Assembly (NCBI RefSeq): GCF_052119585.1
Contig: NZ_JBGQOJ010000001.1
Coordinates: forward strand, 682,001 to 746,000
DNA from: JBGQOJ01 sp052119585
Lineage (GTDB): Bacteria; Pseudomonadota; Alphaproteobacteria; Rhodobacterales; Rhodobacteraceae
Direction of reading: 5' to 3'
DNA length: 64,000 nucleotides
A model generated the notes under the pieces. That model had not been told where the DNA came from and searched no databases. It saw only the letters and a program-made list of their open reading frames with translations. This document shows, piece after piece, positions 51,666-60,334 of this stretch. A program made the position numbers and the translations under genes. How positions within the stretch are numbered: the first letter of the stretch is position 1; each line of letters begins with the position of its first letter.

Positions 51666-52782
51666 CAATGTCGTGGAACTCTTTCTGCAACCCGCGCCCC
51701 CAGAAACCGGGGTCTTGCAGAATTTCGACAAACCGATCCGCCGCCCGCCCTTCGCCAAACGCCGTATGGCTTGGATACCGCTTGCCCCATTGATCGTGCA
51801 GGAACGCAGCAATTGCGGCGCGATCGCGCGCCTCGGCGGTAAAGATCGACGGAGCAACCGCGCGGTTTGTCTGCCGCGTCCCGATATCAAGCGACGGAAT
51901 TCCGATGAATGGTGCCTCGCGCACACCCGCCGAGGAATTCCCCATCATCACTTGTGCGTTCTTCATCAACTCGGAAAAATGCGCGAACCGCATCGAGGGC
52001 AAAACCCTGAATTTGTCCGCCGGAAGCGCGTTGATGACAGAAAAAATGCCCTCTGACCCCGGATCATTGTTTGGCGCGATCAGCACAAAATTCCGCCCCG
52101 ACGCCTCTAGCGCGCCAAAGCAATCCTGCGCCTGCAGCAGCATCGTATCGGCCTCGGATGTGACCGGATGAAACACACAGATCCCGTAGTCCGAAAACGG
52201 GATGGAATAGTGGCGGCGCACATCCTCTATGCTGACACCTGACGGTTGCGAATGGAAATCCAGTTCCGGCGAGCCTATGACGTGAATGCTTTCCGCAGGT
52301 TCTCCCAACGTCATGACGCGCTGCGCCGCCTGTTCTGACGACACAAAATGATGGCTTGCCAGCTTGGAATTGCAATGCCGGAAAATCTCGTCGATCGTGC
52401 CTGAAACCTCGCCGCCCTCGACATGTGCGGACCGAACGTAGTTCGTGGCCGACACCAACGCACAAGCCAACGCCTCGACCCGGTCCCCATGCACAATCAC
52501 AAGATCAGGACGGTGTTCCGCCAGATAGTCGGAAAACCCGATCACCGTCTTGGCAAGGATCATATCCTGCGGGTCACCGATCCGTTGGTTCAAAAACTCG
52601 TGGACCGTTACACCCTGCGTGCGGTGCACCTCGATCTTGGTCAAACCATAGCGATCAAGCATGTGCATGCCCGTGACAAAAAAGGTCACCTGAAAACCGG
52701 CGTCGCGTGCGGCCACCGCCAAGGGCTCTAGCTTGCCAAAATCGGCCCGCGTGCCGGTGACGAAAAGAAGGGACTGGGTCAT
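51661..52782 (-). CDS. neuC: UDP-N-acetylglucosamine 2-epimerase, hydrolysing (NeuC-like)
   Basis: This 373-residue enzyme should convert UDP-GlcNAc (or a related UDP-sugar) to ManNAc and UDP, the first step of sialic acid synthesis. It begins FVTGTRADFGKLEPLAVAA and has VIVHGDRVEALACAL, SAHVEGGEVSGTIDEIFRH, MGNSSAGVREAPFIG and LDIGTRQTNR, the expected UDP-binding and catalytic segments. The start at 52782 follows a GGAG box. Hydrolysing epimerases are distinguished from the non-hydrolysing WecB type by the GGEVSGTIDE segment. It is followed by GT30 paralogue 2. Confidence 0.9.
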   Translation of the reverse strand: MTQSLLFVTGTRADFGKLEPLAVAARDAGFQVTFFVTGMHMLDRYGLTKIEVHRTQGVTVHEFLNQRIGDPQDMILAKTVIGFSDYLAEHRPDLVIVHGDRVEALACALVSATNYVRSAHVEGGEVSGTIDEIFRHCNSKLASHHFVSSEQAAQRVMTLGEPAESIHVIGSPELDFHSQPSGVSIEDVRRHYSIPFSDYGICVFHPVTSEADTMLLQAQDCFGALEASGRNFVLIAPNNDPGSEGIFSVINALPADKFRVLPSMRFAHFSELMKNAQVMMGNSSAGVREAPFIGIPSLDIGTRQTNRAVAPSIFTAEARDRAAIAAFLHDQWGKRYPSHTAFGEGRAADRFVEILQDPGFWGRGLQKEFHDIG

Positions 52783-52903
52783 GCTACTCCGCATTTTTTC
52801 CCGGACATTAGCCTTGGGGGCCGATGAAGGCAATTGTATCCGCGTGGACATTCCGCATCGGCACATTTAACGTAGCGCGATGATCAAAACGGAGACAGCC
52901 AAA

Positions 52904-53662
52904 GTGACCCAGGACCGTGTCGTAATCTGCATGAAATGGGGCAGCCTTTATCCGGCCTCCTACGTCAACGTCCTGTTCGCGGCCGTAAAACGGAACGTCA
53001 GTCATCCGGTGCGTTTTGTCTGCCTGACAGAAGACCCCAGCGGTCTGGCCGAAGGGATCGAACATTTTCCAATCCCCGATATGGGGTTGGACGAAAGCCA
53101 TTGGAAAAAAGGCGGCTGGGCCAAGCTAAGCGTTTTCGGGAAAGACCTGTATGGTTTGACCGGTCGCGCGCTGTTTCTTGATCTGGATACCGTCGTTTGT
53201 AGCAGTCTCGAGCCGTTTTTCGAGGCCGAAGCACCCATCCTGACCATAGATGAAGGCGCGACGTGGAAAAACGATCCGACCGCACCGCAGCTTTCCAACA
53301 CCAGTGTTTTTGCATTCACTCTGGGGGCAGAGCCTGAAATCCTGGAAAAATTCCTTGGCGACCGGGATGCGATGGTCGCGAAATACCGGATCGAACAAGT
53401 CTATCTGCAAAACGAGGCGAAATCGGTGTCCTTTTGGCCCGACCCTTGGGTTGTCAGCTTCAAATACCACCTTCGCAGGCCCGTGGGGCTGGGCTTCTTT
53501 CTTGCCCCGTCAAAGCCTGATCCGAAAACAAAGATTGTCGCCTTCCACGGCGTTCCGCGCCCGATCGACCTGGTCCAGCCGGGTTGGTGGGGCCAGTTTC
53601 CGCATATGGGACGCGGAAAAGTGGATTGGATGGTGAAATACTGGAACGGCGTAAAAAACTAA
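52904..53662 (+). CDS. DXD-containing glycosyltransferase-like protein
   Basis: This 252-residue protein has a GT-A type layout: VICMKWGSLYPASYVNVLFA at the N-terminus, LFLDLDTVVCSSLEPFFE with a DxD-like metal motif, WKKGGWAKLSVF, and late VAFHGVPRPIDLVQPGWWG, where a conserved histidine often contacts the donor. It resembles GT8-like or capsule glycosyltransferases but I cannot name the family. The GTG at 52904 was preferred because a GGAGA box stands 8 bases upstream; an ATG at 52880 has none. It is 10 bases upstream of the sialyltransferase-like gene. Confidence 0.75.
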   Translation: MTQDRVVICMKWGSLYPASYVNVLFAAVKRNVSHPVRFVCLTEDPSGLAEGIEHFPIPDMGLDESHWKKGGWAKLSVFGKDLYGLTGRALFLDLDTVVCSSLEPFFEAEAPILTIDEGATWKNDPTAPQLSNTSVFAFTLGAEPEILEKFLGDRDAMVAKYRIEQVYLQNEAKSVSFWPDPWVVSFKYHLRRPVGLGFFLAPSKPDPKTKIVAFHGVPRPIDLVQPGWWGQFPHMGRGKVDWMVKYWNGVKN

Positions 53663-53672
53663 GGCCGCAACA

Positions 53673-54305
53673 ATGTTCAGTCCGCGCGCGCTCAATTTCC
53701 CACGCAAGTATCTGCTGCAAGCGCCCTTTGGCATTGCGCTGAAACTCACGCGCCGATCAGATCATATGGTTCGCCAAAGGGTTGCGGGCAAGCACATCGC
53801 AATTGTTGGAAACGCGCAAAGCCTTCTGCAAAAACAACACGGGGCCGAGATCGACGCCGCAGACATCGTTCTGCGCCTGAACAAGGGGTCTGTCGTCAAA
53901 CCGCTGGCGCAAGGGACGCGCACCGATATCCTCGGGTTGTCGGTTGATTACACAAGCGCCGAAGTCGACGAACTGTTCAATCCGGACTTCATCATCTGGC
54001 TCACGCCGAAACTGCGCCACTTCCGGCTGAAGGCCTGGCACCATCTGCGCAAAACCGCGTTCTACCGTCACTGGTATTTTTTCAGGGACAGAAACCTGTT
54101 GGGCCGCCGCCCCTCGTCCGGGTTCATGATCACAAGCTATCTGCTGCGTCTGGATTGCGCCGCCTCTATCACGCTTTACGGGTTCGATTTCGGCGCGACC
54201 GACACCTTTTACAATCCCGAAGGTTACGTCACCCCGCACCACTACGACACGGAAGAGCGGCAGATGCGGGCCTTTGAACAAGCCGCCCGCATCACCATTC
54301 GCTAG
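53673..54305 (+). CDS. GT29-type sialyltransferase
   Basis: This 210-residue protein carries the sialylmotifs of family GT29. Motif L: HIAIVGNAQSLL with ADIVLRLNKG (residues 41-72). Motif S: RPSSGFMITSYLLRL, then ITLYGFDF (146-173). Motif VS: H189-x4-E194 in PHHYDTEE. GT29 enzymes transfer sialic acid from CMP-sialic acid and are best known from animals; bacterial members exist but most bacterial sialyltransferases belong to other families. A short N-terminal hydrophobic stretch (YLLQAPFGIAL) may attach it to the membrane. It lies beside neuB and neuC, which make the donor. The 3' end overlaps neuB (convergent) by 4 bases. Confidence 0.8.
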   Translation: MFSPRALNFPRKYLLQAPFGIALKLTRRSDHMVRQRVAGKHIAIVGNAQSLLQKQHGAEIDAADIVLRLNKGSVVKPLAQGTRTDILGLSVDYTSAEVDELFNPDFIIWLTPKLRHFRLKAWHHLRKTAFYRHWYFFRDRNLLGRRPSSGFMITSYLLRLDCAASITLYGFDFGATDTFYNPEGYVTPHHYDTEERQMRAFEQAARITIR

Positions 54306-55333
54306 CCGTCCAGATCGGCCCATTTCAACTGGGTGTTCCGCGTCACCGCGCGGGTCAGCCGCTTGCCGATGACCTTGTCGAAATCATAGCCCGCAATCTC
54401 TCCCGATCCGGGGCGGCGCGCCCATATATCCGCCTCTTCGATCACATGTCCCGCCGGCAAATCGCGGTCTGCAACCACACTGGCGCGGGCAAAGCGATAG
54501 ACCGCCTCTTCCGACGCGGTGCGCTGCTTGGGGTTCATCAGCGCCGTGTGGATCTCGCGGCTGCGATCAATCAGGAACCGCAGCTCTGCGGGGTCCATCG
54601 AGCAAATGATGTCCGGCCCGATCCGGTAACGGCTGTCTGTGTAATGCCGTTCCAGGATCGACGCGCCCAACGCAACAGAGGCAAGCGCCATTTCCGGCCC
54701 GATGGAATGATCCGAAAACCCGACAACAGCCTTTGGAAAGGCGTTCTTCAGGTCGGTCACACCCTGAAGCGACACAATTTCAGGTGGCGACGGGTAAAGA
54801 TTGGTGCATTCCAGCAGCGCATATTCGATGCCTGCGTCTTCCAGAATGGCGACGCTGGCCCGAACCGAGTCGATGGTCTGCATGCCCGTCGACATGATAA
54901 CGGGCTTGCCCATCCGTGCGATGTGGCGGATCAGCGGCAGGTTGTCCGCCTCGCCCGATCCGATCTTGAAGGCGGGCACGTCGATCTCGTTCAGGAAATC
55001 GGCGGCCGCGCGGGAAAACGGCGTTGAAAGATAGATCATACCAAGGCTCTCGGTATAGGTCTTTAGCGCAATCTCGTCGTCACGCGACAGCGCACAACGC
55101 TCCATCACCTCCCAGATCGACACATCGGCGTTCGGGGGAAAGATCTGCTTGGCTTCCTCGGTCATCTCGTCTTCGACGAAATGGGTCTGGTGCTTGACAC
55201 ATTCGCATCCCGCATCGCGTGCGAGGCGAACCATGGTCTTTGCGACCTCCAGATCACCACCGTGGTTGATCCCGATTTCGGCGATAACCAACGGCGCGTG
55301 GGCTGGTGAAACGTCTCTGTTTCCGATCCTCAT
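54302..55333 (-). CDS. neuB: N-acetylneuraminate synthase family protein
   Basis: This 343-residue enzyme condenses an acetamido-mannose with phosphoenolpyruvate. E19 in VIAEIGINHGG, KHQTHF, IGSGEADNLPLIRHI, and the two metal ligands H209 (GFSDHSIG) and H230 (LERHYTD) are present, and a C-terminal SAF antifreeze-like domain starts near 285 (ARASVVADRDLPAGHVI). After H230 it reads RIGPDIICSMDP where many NeuB proteins have GPDHxxS; this may mark a subfamily for another nonulosonic acid. The start at 55333 has an AGGAGAG box. It is divergent from the RNase D gene. Confidence 0.9.
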   Translation of the reverse strand: MRIGNRDVSPAHAPLVIAEIGINHGGDLEVAKTMVRLARDAGCECVKHQTHFVEDEMTEEAKQIFPPNADVSIWEVMERCALSRDDEIALKTYTESLGMIYLSTPFSRAAADFLNEIDVPAFKIGSGEADNLPLIRHIARMGKPVIMSTGMQTIDSVRASVAILEDAGIEYALLECTNLYPSPPEIVSLQGVTDLKNAFPKAVVGFSDHSIGPEMALASVALGASILERHYTDSRYRIGPDIICSMDPAELRFLIDRSREIHTALMNPKQRTASEEAVYRFARASVVADRDLPAGHVIEEADIWARRPGSGEIAGYDFDKVIGKRLTRAVTRNTQLKWADLDG

Positions 55334-55483
55334 CCTGCTCTCCTGCGGACTGCTTGCAACCCTTCGGGTGTCGCATTGAACCGTCCGATTTGCAACGTCC
55401 CTCGATTTTGACCGGGCATAGTATGGATTGCGGCGAACCCGTCGGGCATGACATATAGACGGCAAAGCCAGAACGAGGACGAT

Positions 55484-56095
55484 GTGACCAATTTTCTGTA
55501 TCAGAACGACCTGCCCGATGACCTTGATCTTGGCCCTGTCGTCGCTATCGATTGCGAAACCATGGGTCTGAACCCGCACCGTGACCGCCTGTGTCTGGTG
55601 CAGATGTCTTGCGGCGACGGTCATGCGCATATGGTTCAGGTCGCAAAGGGCCAGACACAGGCGCCGAATCTTTGCCGCATGCTGGCCGATCCCGATGTTC
55701 TGAAACTGTTTCACTTCGGCCGTTTCGACATCGCCGCGATGTGCAATGCCTTCGGCACGGTCACGACCCCCGTCTATTGCACAAAAATCGCGTCAAAGAT
55801 GATCCGCACCTATACAGACCGGCACGGGCTTAAAAACCTGCTGGAAGAACTACTGAAGGTCGACATATCGAAGTATCAGCAAAGCAGCGATTGGGGTGCC
55901 AAGACCCTGACGCAGGCGCAACTCGACTATGCCGCCTCTGACGTTCTTTACCTGCACAGGCTGCGCAAAGAGCTGAACATCCGGCTGGAGCGCGAAGGCC
56001 GCATGGCGCTTGCCCAGTCCTGCTTCGACTTCCTGCCAACCCGCGCCCTGCTTGACCTCGAAGGCTGGCCGGAAATCGACATTTTTTCTCATTGA
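55484..56095 (+). CDS. rnd: ribonuclease D, short form
   Basis: This 203-residue 3'-5' exonuclease has the DEDDy set: D and E in VAIDCETMG, D in FGRFDIAAM, and Y with D in LDYAASDVLYL. It lacks the C-terminal HRDC domains of enteric RNase D, as is usual for the alphaproteobacterial form. The GTG at 55484 was chosen because GAGGA precedes it and homologues begin shortly before YQNDLP; an in-frame ATG at 55448 lies in the shared promoter spacer. It is followed by the kdsD gene 20 bases later. Confidence 0.88.
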   Translation: MTNFLYQNDLPDDLDLGPVVAIDCETMGLNPHRDRLCLVQMSCGDGHAHMVQVAKGQTQAPNLCRMLADPDVLKLFHFGRFDIAAMCNAFGTVTTPVYCTKIASKMIRTYTDRHGLKNLLEELLKVDISKYQQSSDWGAKTLTQAQLDYAASDVLYLHRLRKELNIRLEREGRMALAQSCFDFLPTRALLDLEGWPEIDIFSH

Positions 56096-56115
56096 TCCGC
56101 ACCAGAAGGCCAGAC

Positions 56116-57081
56116 ATGACCAACACTTCGTTCCTGGAAACAGGCCGCGCCGTCATCAACCAAGAGGCGCAGGCACTGACGCGTCTTGCCGAAACGCTGG
56201 GCGAAGGTTTTGCCGAGGCGGTGCAGCTGTTGCTGGATGCCAAGGGGCGCGTGATTATCTCTGGCATGGGGAAATCCGGCCATATCGCGCGGAAGATCGC
56301 GGCAACTCTGGCCTCCACCGGCACGCCCGCACATTTCGTTCACCCCGCCGAGGCAAGCCATGGTGATCTGGGCATGATGGCGCAGGGCGATGTAACGCTG
56401 ATGCTGTCCAACTCGGGCGAGACACCGGAACTCGCCGATATGATCGCCTATACCCGCAGGTTCAACATACCGCTGATCGGCGTCGCCAGCCGCAAGGACA
56501 GCACACTGATCCGCCAGTCCGACGTCGCACTGATTTTACCCCAGTTTCCAGAGGCCTGCGGGACGGGCGTTGTCCCCACAACCTCCACGACGATGACGCT
56601 GGCCCTTGGCGATGCGCTTGCCGTTGCCCTGATGACCCACCGCAAATTCACGCCCGAAAAATTCCGTGATTTCCATCCCGGCGGCAAACTGGGTGCGCAA
56701 TTGTCCAAGGTCCGCGACCTGATGCACAGCGGCGACAGCCTGCCTGTTGTCACCACAGGCAGCCCGATGAGCGAGGTTCTGCTGACCATCAGCCAAAAGG
56801 GCTTTGGCGTGGTTGGCGTGACGGATACGGATGGTAAACTGTCAGGTATCGTGACCGACGGCGATTTGCGTCGGCATATGGATGGCCTTTTGTCGTTGAC
56901 TGCGGAACAGGTAATGACACCAGATCCCCGCACCATCGGCCCCGACTCTCTGGCCGAGGTGGCGGTTGCACTGATGAACGAGCGAAAGATCACCTGTCTG
57001 TTTGTGGTAGAGCCGAAAGGCAGCAAGCTGGCCATCGGCATTCTGCACATCCACGATTGCCTGCGCGCGGGCGTCGTTTAG
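56116..57081 (+). CDS. kdsD: arabinose-5-phosphate isomerase (KdsD/KpsF)
   Basis: This 321-residue enzyme converts ribulose 5-phosphate to arabinose 5-phosphate for Kdo. It has a SIS domain (VIISGMGKSGHIARKIAATL, AEASHGDLGM, LSNSGETPEL, PTTSTTMTLALGDALA) and two CBS repeats from about residue 205 (VRDLMHSGDSLPVV, then QVMTPDPRTIG). The ATG at 56116 follows AAGG and overlaps nothing. It directly precedes lptC by 3 bases, the conserved KdsD-LptCAB arrangement that links Kdo supply to LPS transport. A capsule role cannot be excluded. Confidence 0.92.
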   Translation: MTNTSFLETGRAVINQEAQALTRLAETLGEGFAEAVQLLLDAKGRVIISGMGKSGHIARKIAATLASTGTPAHFVHPAEASHGDLGMMAQGDVTLMLSNSGETPELADMIAYTRRFNIPLIGVASRKDSTLIRQSDVALILPQFPEACGTGVVPTTSTTMTLALGDALAVALMTHRKFTPEKFRDFHPGGKLGAQLSKVRDLMHSGDSLPVVTTGSPMSEVLLTISQKGFGVVGVTDTDGKLSGIVTDGDLRRHMDGLLSLTAEQVMTPDPRTIGPDSLAEVAVALMNERKITCLFVVEPKGSKLAIGILHIHDCLRAGVV

Positions 57082-57084
57082 CGG

Positions 57085-57693
57085 ATGGCGAAATATGACA
57101 ACGGATATTCGCGGTTTGTGGCTTGGGTAAAGATCATCCTGCCACTGGTCGCGCTTGGCCTGTTGTCTACGATGTTCCTACTGTCACGCAAGGTCGATCA
57201 ATCCGACGTGATCCCCTTTTCTACTGTCGACGTGGACCAGATTGCGCGGGAACAACGCATCGGATCGCCCAGATACTCGGGTGTCACGCTGGACGGCGCG
57301 GCAGTCTCTGTCGGGGCGGACACGGCAAAGCCTGATCCAGACAATTCCCAGATCGTGACCGGCACAAAGATGACTGCAAGGATCCAGACCAAAGAGGGCG
57401 TCGAATTCGACCTCAAGGCGCTGAACGGCATCATAAATACCAGCATCGAATCCATCACCCTGCAAGGCGATGTGGAAATGCTGACATCCACCGGTTACGT
57501 CATCCAGACTGACGGAATCAATGCAAAGCTGGGCGTCGGATCATTGACCAGCAACAGTTCCGTCAGCGCGACAGGGCCATTGGGCACACTTGACGCGGGC
57601 TCTATGTCGCTGACGACGATAACGGGAACAGACGGCGAGTATCTTCTTGTTTTCAAGGACGGCGTGAAGCTGGTATACGATCCGAAAGAATAA
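57085..57693 (+). CDS. lptC: LPS export system protein LptC
   Basis: This 202-residue protein has one N-terminal membrane segment (FVAWVKIILPLVALGLLSTM) and a periplasmic beta-jellyroll domain (GVEFDLKALNGIINT, GDVEMLTSTGYVIQTDGIN). LptC bridges the LptBFG ATPase complex to periplasmic LptA. Sequence identity in this family is low, so the call rests on topology, the OstA-like repeat pattern and position between kdsD and lptA. Confidence 0.87.
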   Translation: MAKYDNGYSRFVAWVKIILPLVALGLLSTMFLLSRKVDQSDVIPFSTVDVDQIAREQRIGSPRYSGVTLDGAAVSVGADTAKPDPDNSQIVTGTKMTARIQTKEGVEFDLKALNGIINTSIESITLQGDVEMLTSTGYVIQTDGINAKLGVGSLTSNSSVSATGPLGTLDAGSMSLTTITGTDGEYLLVFKDGVKLVYDPKE

Positions 57694-57704
57694 AGGAAAC
57701 CACT

Positions 57705-58211
57705 GTGCTTGATCCTCGCGCTTATATTTTGGCCGCCATACTGCTGGCAGCGCCGGGTGCAGGTAATGCACAGGGAACCGCAATCGAATTTGGCGGCCTC
57801 CAGCAGGACCCCACAGCCCCGATAGAGGTTGTCGCGGACCAGCTTCAGGTCAACCAAACCGACGGAACAGCGATTTTCACCGGAAATGTCGTGATCGGGC
57901 AGGGAGAAATGCGTCTTTCCGCCGCCGAGGTGCTTGTGGTCTACGCCAAGGCCGTCGAGGGCGGCGACCAGGGCAAAATCTCGCGGATGGAAGCGACAGG
58001 CGGCGTGACGATCGTGAACGGAACCGACGCGGCCGAGGCAGAAAAAGCCAGCTATTCGGTGGAAGATGGCCTGATCTACATGACGGGCGATGTCCTGCTG
58101 ATGCAGGGCGAAAATGCGCTTACGTCCGAGAAAATGCGCATCGACCTTACGAATGGCGCCGCGATCATGGAAGGGCGCGTGAAAACCGTTCTTCAGTCGG
58201 GCGGAAACTGA
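57705..58211 (+). CDS. lptA: LPS transport periplasmic protein LptA
   Basis: This 168-residue protein has a signal peptide (GTG start at 57705; YILAAILLAAPGAGNAQG) and OstA-type beta-jellyroll repeats: PIEVVADQLQVNQTDGTAIF, GNVVIGQGEMRLSAAEVLV, and a repeat of GDVLLMQGENALTSEKMRI. These strands build the periplasmic bridge that carries LPS. A ribosome site AAAGGAA precedes the GTG. Its stop overlaps the lptB start by 1 base (TGATG), so the ATPase is coupled. Confidence 0.9.
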   Translation: MLDPRAYILAAILLAAPGAGNAQGTAIEFGGLQQDPTAPIEVVADQLQVNQTDGTAIFTGNVVIGQGEMRLSAAEVLVVYAKAVEGGDQGKISRMEATGGVTIVNGTDAAEAEKASYSVEDGLIYMTGDVLLMQGENALTSEKMRIDLTNGAAIMEGRVKTVLQSGGN

Positions 58212-58972
58212 TGTCGCCCAAACCCGAATTGACCCTGTCCGAAGGCGACGTCGGCCTTCGGGTCGTCAACCTGCGCAAAAGCTATCGCAAACGTCCCGTG
58301 ATCCGCGACGTCAGTCTGTATCTGGGCCGCGGCGAAGTCGTTGCCCTTCTTGGTCCGAACGGGTCAGGGAAAACGACCTGCTTTTATTCGATTGCCGGCC
58401 TCGTGTCGCCCGAAGGCGGGCAGGTCGTGATAGACGGGCGTGACGTGTCCCGCCTTCCGATGTATCGCCGCGCAAAGCTGGGGATCGGATATCTTCCCCA
58501 AGAAGTGTCGATCTTTCGGGGCATGAACGTCGAGGACAACATCGCCTCGATCCTCGAGATTGCCGTTCCGGACCGACACAAGCGCCGCGAGCGGCTTGAA
58601 GAATTGCTGTCCGAATTTTCCATCGGCCACCTGCGGCGTGCCTCTGCGCTTGCCCTGTCAGGAGGCGAGCGCCGTCGCGTCGAGATTGCGCGCTGTCTGG
58701 CCGCAGACCCCAAATATGTCCTGTTGGACGAACCTTTTGCCGGCGTGGACCCCATTGCCGTCGGCGAGATCCGATCGCTTGTGGCCGACCTGAAAACGCG
58801 CGGCATCGGGGTTCTGATTACCGATCACAACGTCCGCGAAACGCTGGAGATCGTCGACAGGGCCTATATCCTGCACGATGGAACCGTCCTGATGAGCGGA
58901 ACAACCGACGAGGTCGTTCAAGACGAAAACGTGCGCCGCGTTTACCTTGGGCAAGGCTTCAGAATTTCTTGA
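58211..58972 (+). CDS. lptB: LPS export ABC transporter ATP-binding protein LptB
   Basis: This 253-residue ATPase has Walker A LGPNGSGKTTCF, signature LSGGERRRVEIARCLAA, Walker B YVLLDEPFAGVDPIAV, and an H-loop in LITDHNVRETLEI, all identical in order to LptB. The ending VYLGQGFRIS is also typical. It energises LPS extraction with LptF and LptG, which are not in the window. In many alphaproteobacteria rpoN follows; here it does not. Confidence 0.94.
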   Translation: MSPKPELTLSEGDVGLRVVNLRKSYRKRPVIRDVSLYLGRGEVVALLGPNGSGKTTCFYSIAGLVSPEGGQVVIDGRDVSRLPMYRRAKLGIGYLPQEVSIFRGMNVEDNIASILEIAVPDRHKRRERLEELLSEFSIGHLRRASALALSGGERRRVEIARCLAADPKYVLLDEPFAGVDPIAVGEIRSLVADLKTRGIGVLITDHNVRETLEIVDRAYILHDGTVLMSGTTDEVVQDENVRRVYLGQGFRIS

Positions 58973-59256
58973 TAATTCAAGCACCTATGCGCCGAAAAAC
59001 CACTGAGATTGCCGCCGGGGCACGCCAGAAATCGTCATAGAATTGCGACTTCCAGTTGACATCATACCGGGATTCGACGCCAAATACAAAGAATGGAAAA
59101 CGACATTCTCATCGTTCGAGCGGTGGAAATCACTACCCGCTCCCCGCGCGCCCGGTGCCTCCGGACTGCACAAAGAACATCAAAGTTTATTCCGGCCTTA
59201 AGCTTGCATGTTGCAGGATACACAGGCTTTCCACTCCAGACCCTTAGGGAGGTATG
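58973..59256. other. gap between lptB and hpf where rpoN often sits
   Basis: These 284 bases hold no convincing gene. A TTGACA at 59056 is not followed by a good -10 element at normal spacing, so no promoter is assigned. The leader of hpf lies here, including the GGGAGG box just before its start. In related bacteria with rpoN at this position the gene is about 1.3 kb, so it is absent, not degraded in view. Confidence 0.5.
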
Positions 59257-59832
59257 ATGCGATACCAGATCAGCGGACGACAAATAGATATTGGCGAAGC
59301 TCTGCAAACGCATGTGAAGGATCAGCTTGGTACGGTCATGGCGAAATATGCCGGACGTCCAACCGAGGCTGTGATCATCTTTTCCCGTAACGCGCATGAA
59401 TATGTGTGCGAGGCGACTGTGCATCTTTCCACCGGCTTGACCGCGCAGGCAAAAGCGCACGCCACGGAAATTTACGCCGCATTCGATTCCTGCGCCGACA
59501 AAATGGAAAAGCAATTGCGCCGCTACAAGCGCCGGTTGAAGGACCACCACAAAGACCGGTCACAGCCTGTTGAACTTTCGGGCGCTTCCTCGTATATCCT
59601 CGCCGCAAGCGAAGGAATGGAAGAGTCGGACAGCGATACGCTTCAACCCATGATCATCGCAGAGATGGAGACAAAGATACCGTCCATCTCTGTCGGCGAA
59701 GCGGTCATGCAGATGGAGATCGGTGGCGCACCGCTTCTTGTGTTCCGGAACGAAAGACATAGCGGTGTGAATGTCGTATACCGTCGCGAAGACGGAAATA
59801 TCGGCTGGATCGATCCGCGCAATACGAATTAA
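59257..59832 (+). CDS. hpf: ribosome hibernation promoting factor, long form
   Basis: This 191-residue protein has an N-terminal S30AE domain (MRYQISGRQIDIGEALQTHV, basic helices KMEKQLRRYKRRLKDHHK) and a C-terminal dimerisation domain (VGEAVMQMEIGGAPLLVF and VNVVYRREDGNIGWIDP). The two-domain long form dimerises 70S ribosomes directly in starvation. Two tandem ATGs occur; homologues begin MRYQISG, which supports the second. The GGGAGG box is unusually close, so the first ATG is also possible. ptsN follows 37 bases later. Confidence 0.92.
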   Translation: MRYQISGRQIDIGEALQTHVKDQLGTVMAKYAGRPTEAVIIFSRNAHEYVCEATVHLSTGLTAQAKAHATEIYAAFDSCADKMEKQLRRYKRRLKDHHKDRSQPVELSGASSYILAASEGMEESDSDTLQPMIIAEMETKIPSISVGEAVMQMEIGGAPLLVFRNERHSGVNVVYRREDGNIGWIDPRNTN

Positions 59833-59869
59833 CGACCACGCTGATGGTCGAAAGCGAAAGCAGAGGCCA

Positions 59870-60334
59870 ATGGAACTTTCGAGCATTCTAAAGCCCGACG
59901 CGATTAAAGTCATAAGCAATGTGACCAGCAAAAAACGTCTCTTCCAGGAACTGGGAGAGATGGCTGCCCACTGCTACGGAATCAACTCGACAGCCGCAAT
60001 CGAGGCGCTGTTGGAACGTGAAAGTCTGGGCCCGACGGGAGTAGGTCACGGGATTGCCCTGCCCCACGCCAGAATAGAGGGGTTGGACAATGTTGTCGGG
60101 GCCTTCGTCCGGATCGAGAAGCCTCTGGATTTCGATTCTGTTGACCGTTTGCCGGTCGATCTGGTTTTTGCTTTATTCGCGCCCCTGAATTCTGGCGTAG
60201 AGCACCTGAAAGCGCTGGCTCTGGTGTCTCGCACCATGCGGAATGCCGCGATTTGCGCAAAGCTACGCGCGAACAACGAACCCGCGACACTGCACGCCGT
60301 TTTGACAGACGCGGCAACATCGCAAGCAGCCTAG
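59870..60334 (+). CDS. ptsN: nitrogen-regulatory PTS enzyme IIA(Ntr)
   Basis: This 154-residue protein has the EIIA fold with phosphorylation site H66 in GIALPHARIE, plus LKALALVSRTMRN. EIIA(Ntr) is phosphorylated by the PtsP/PtsO relay and influences potassium, carbon and nitrogen control. Position after hpf is conserved. The start at 59870 follows GAGGCC. It could bear on the nitrogen genes in this window indirectly. Its stop overlaps the convergent sulfotransferase gene by 4 bases. Confidence 0.92.
   Translation: MELSSILKPDAIKVISNVTSKKRLFQELGEMAAHCYGINSTAAIEALLERESLGPTGVGHGIALPHARIEGLDNVVGAFVRIEKPLDFDSVDRLPVDLVFALFAPLNSGVEHLKALALVSRTMRNAAICAKLRANNEPATLHAVLTDAATSQAA

Noticed and set aside
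59056..59092. TTGACA as a -35 element for hpf
   Set aside because: No acceptable -10 hexamer at 16-18 bases; the nearest TACAAA is too far.
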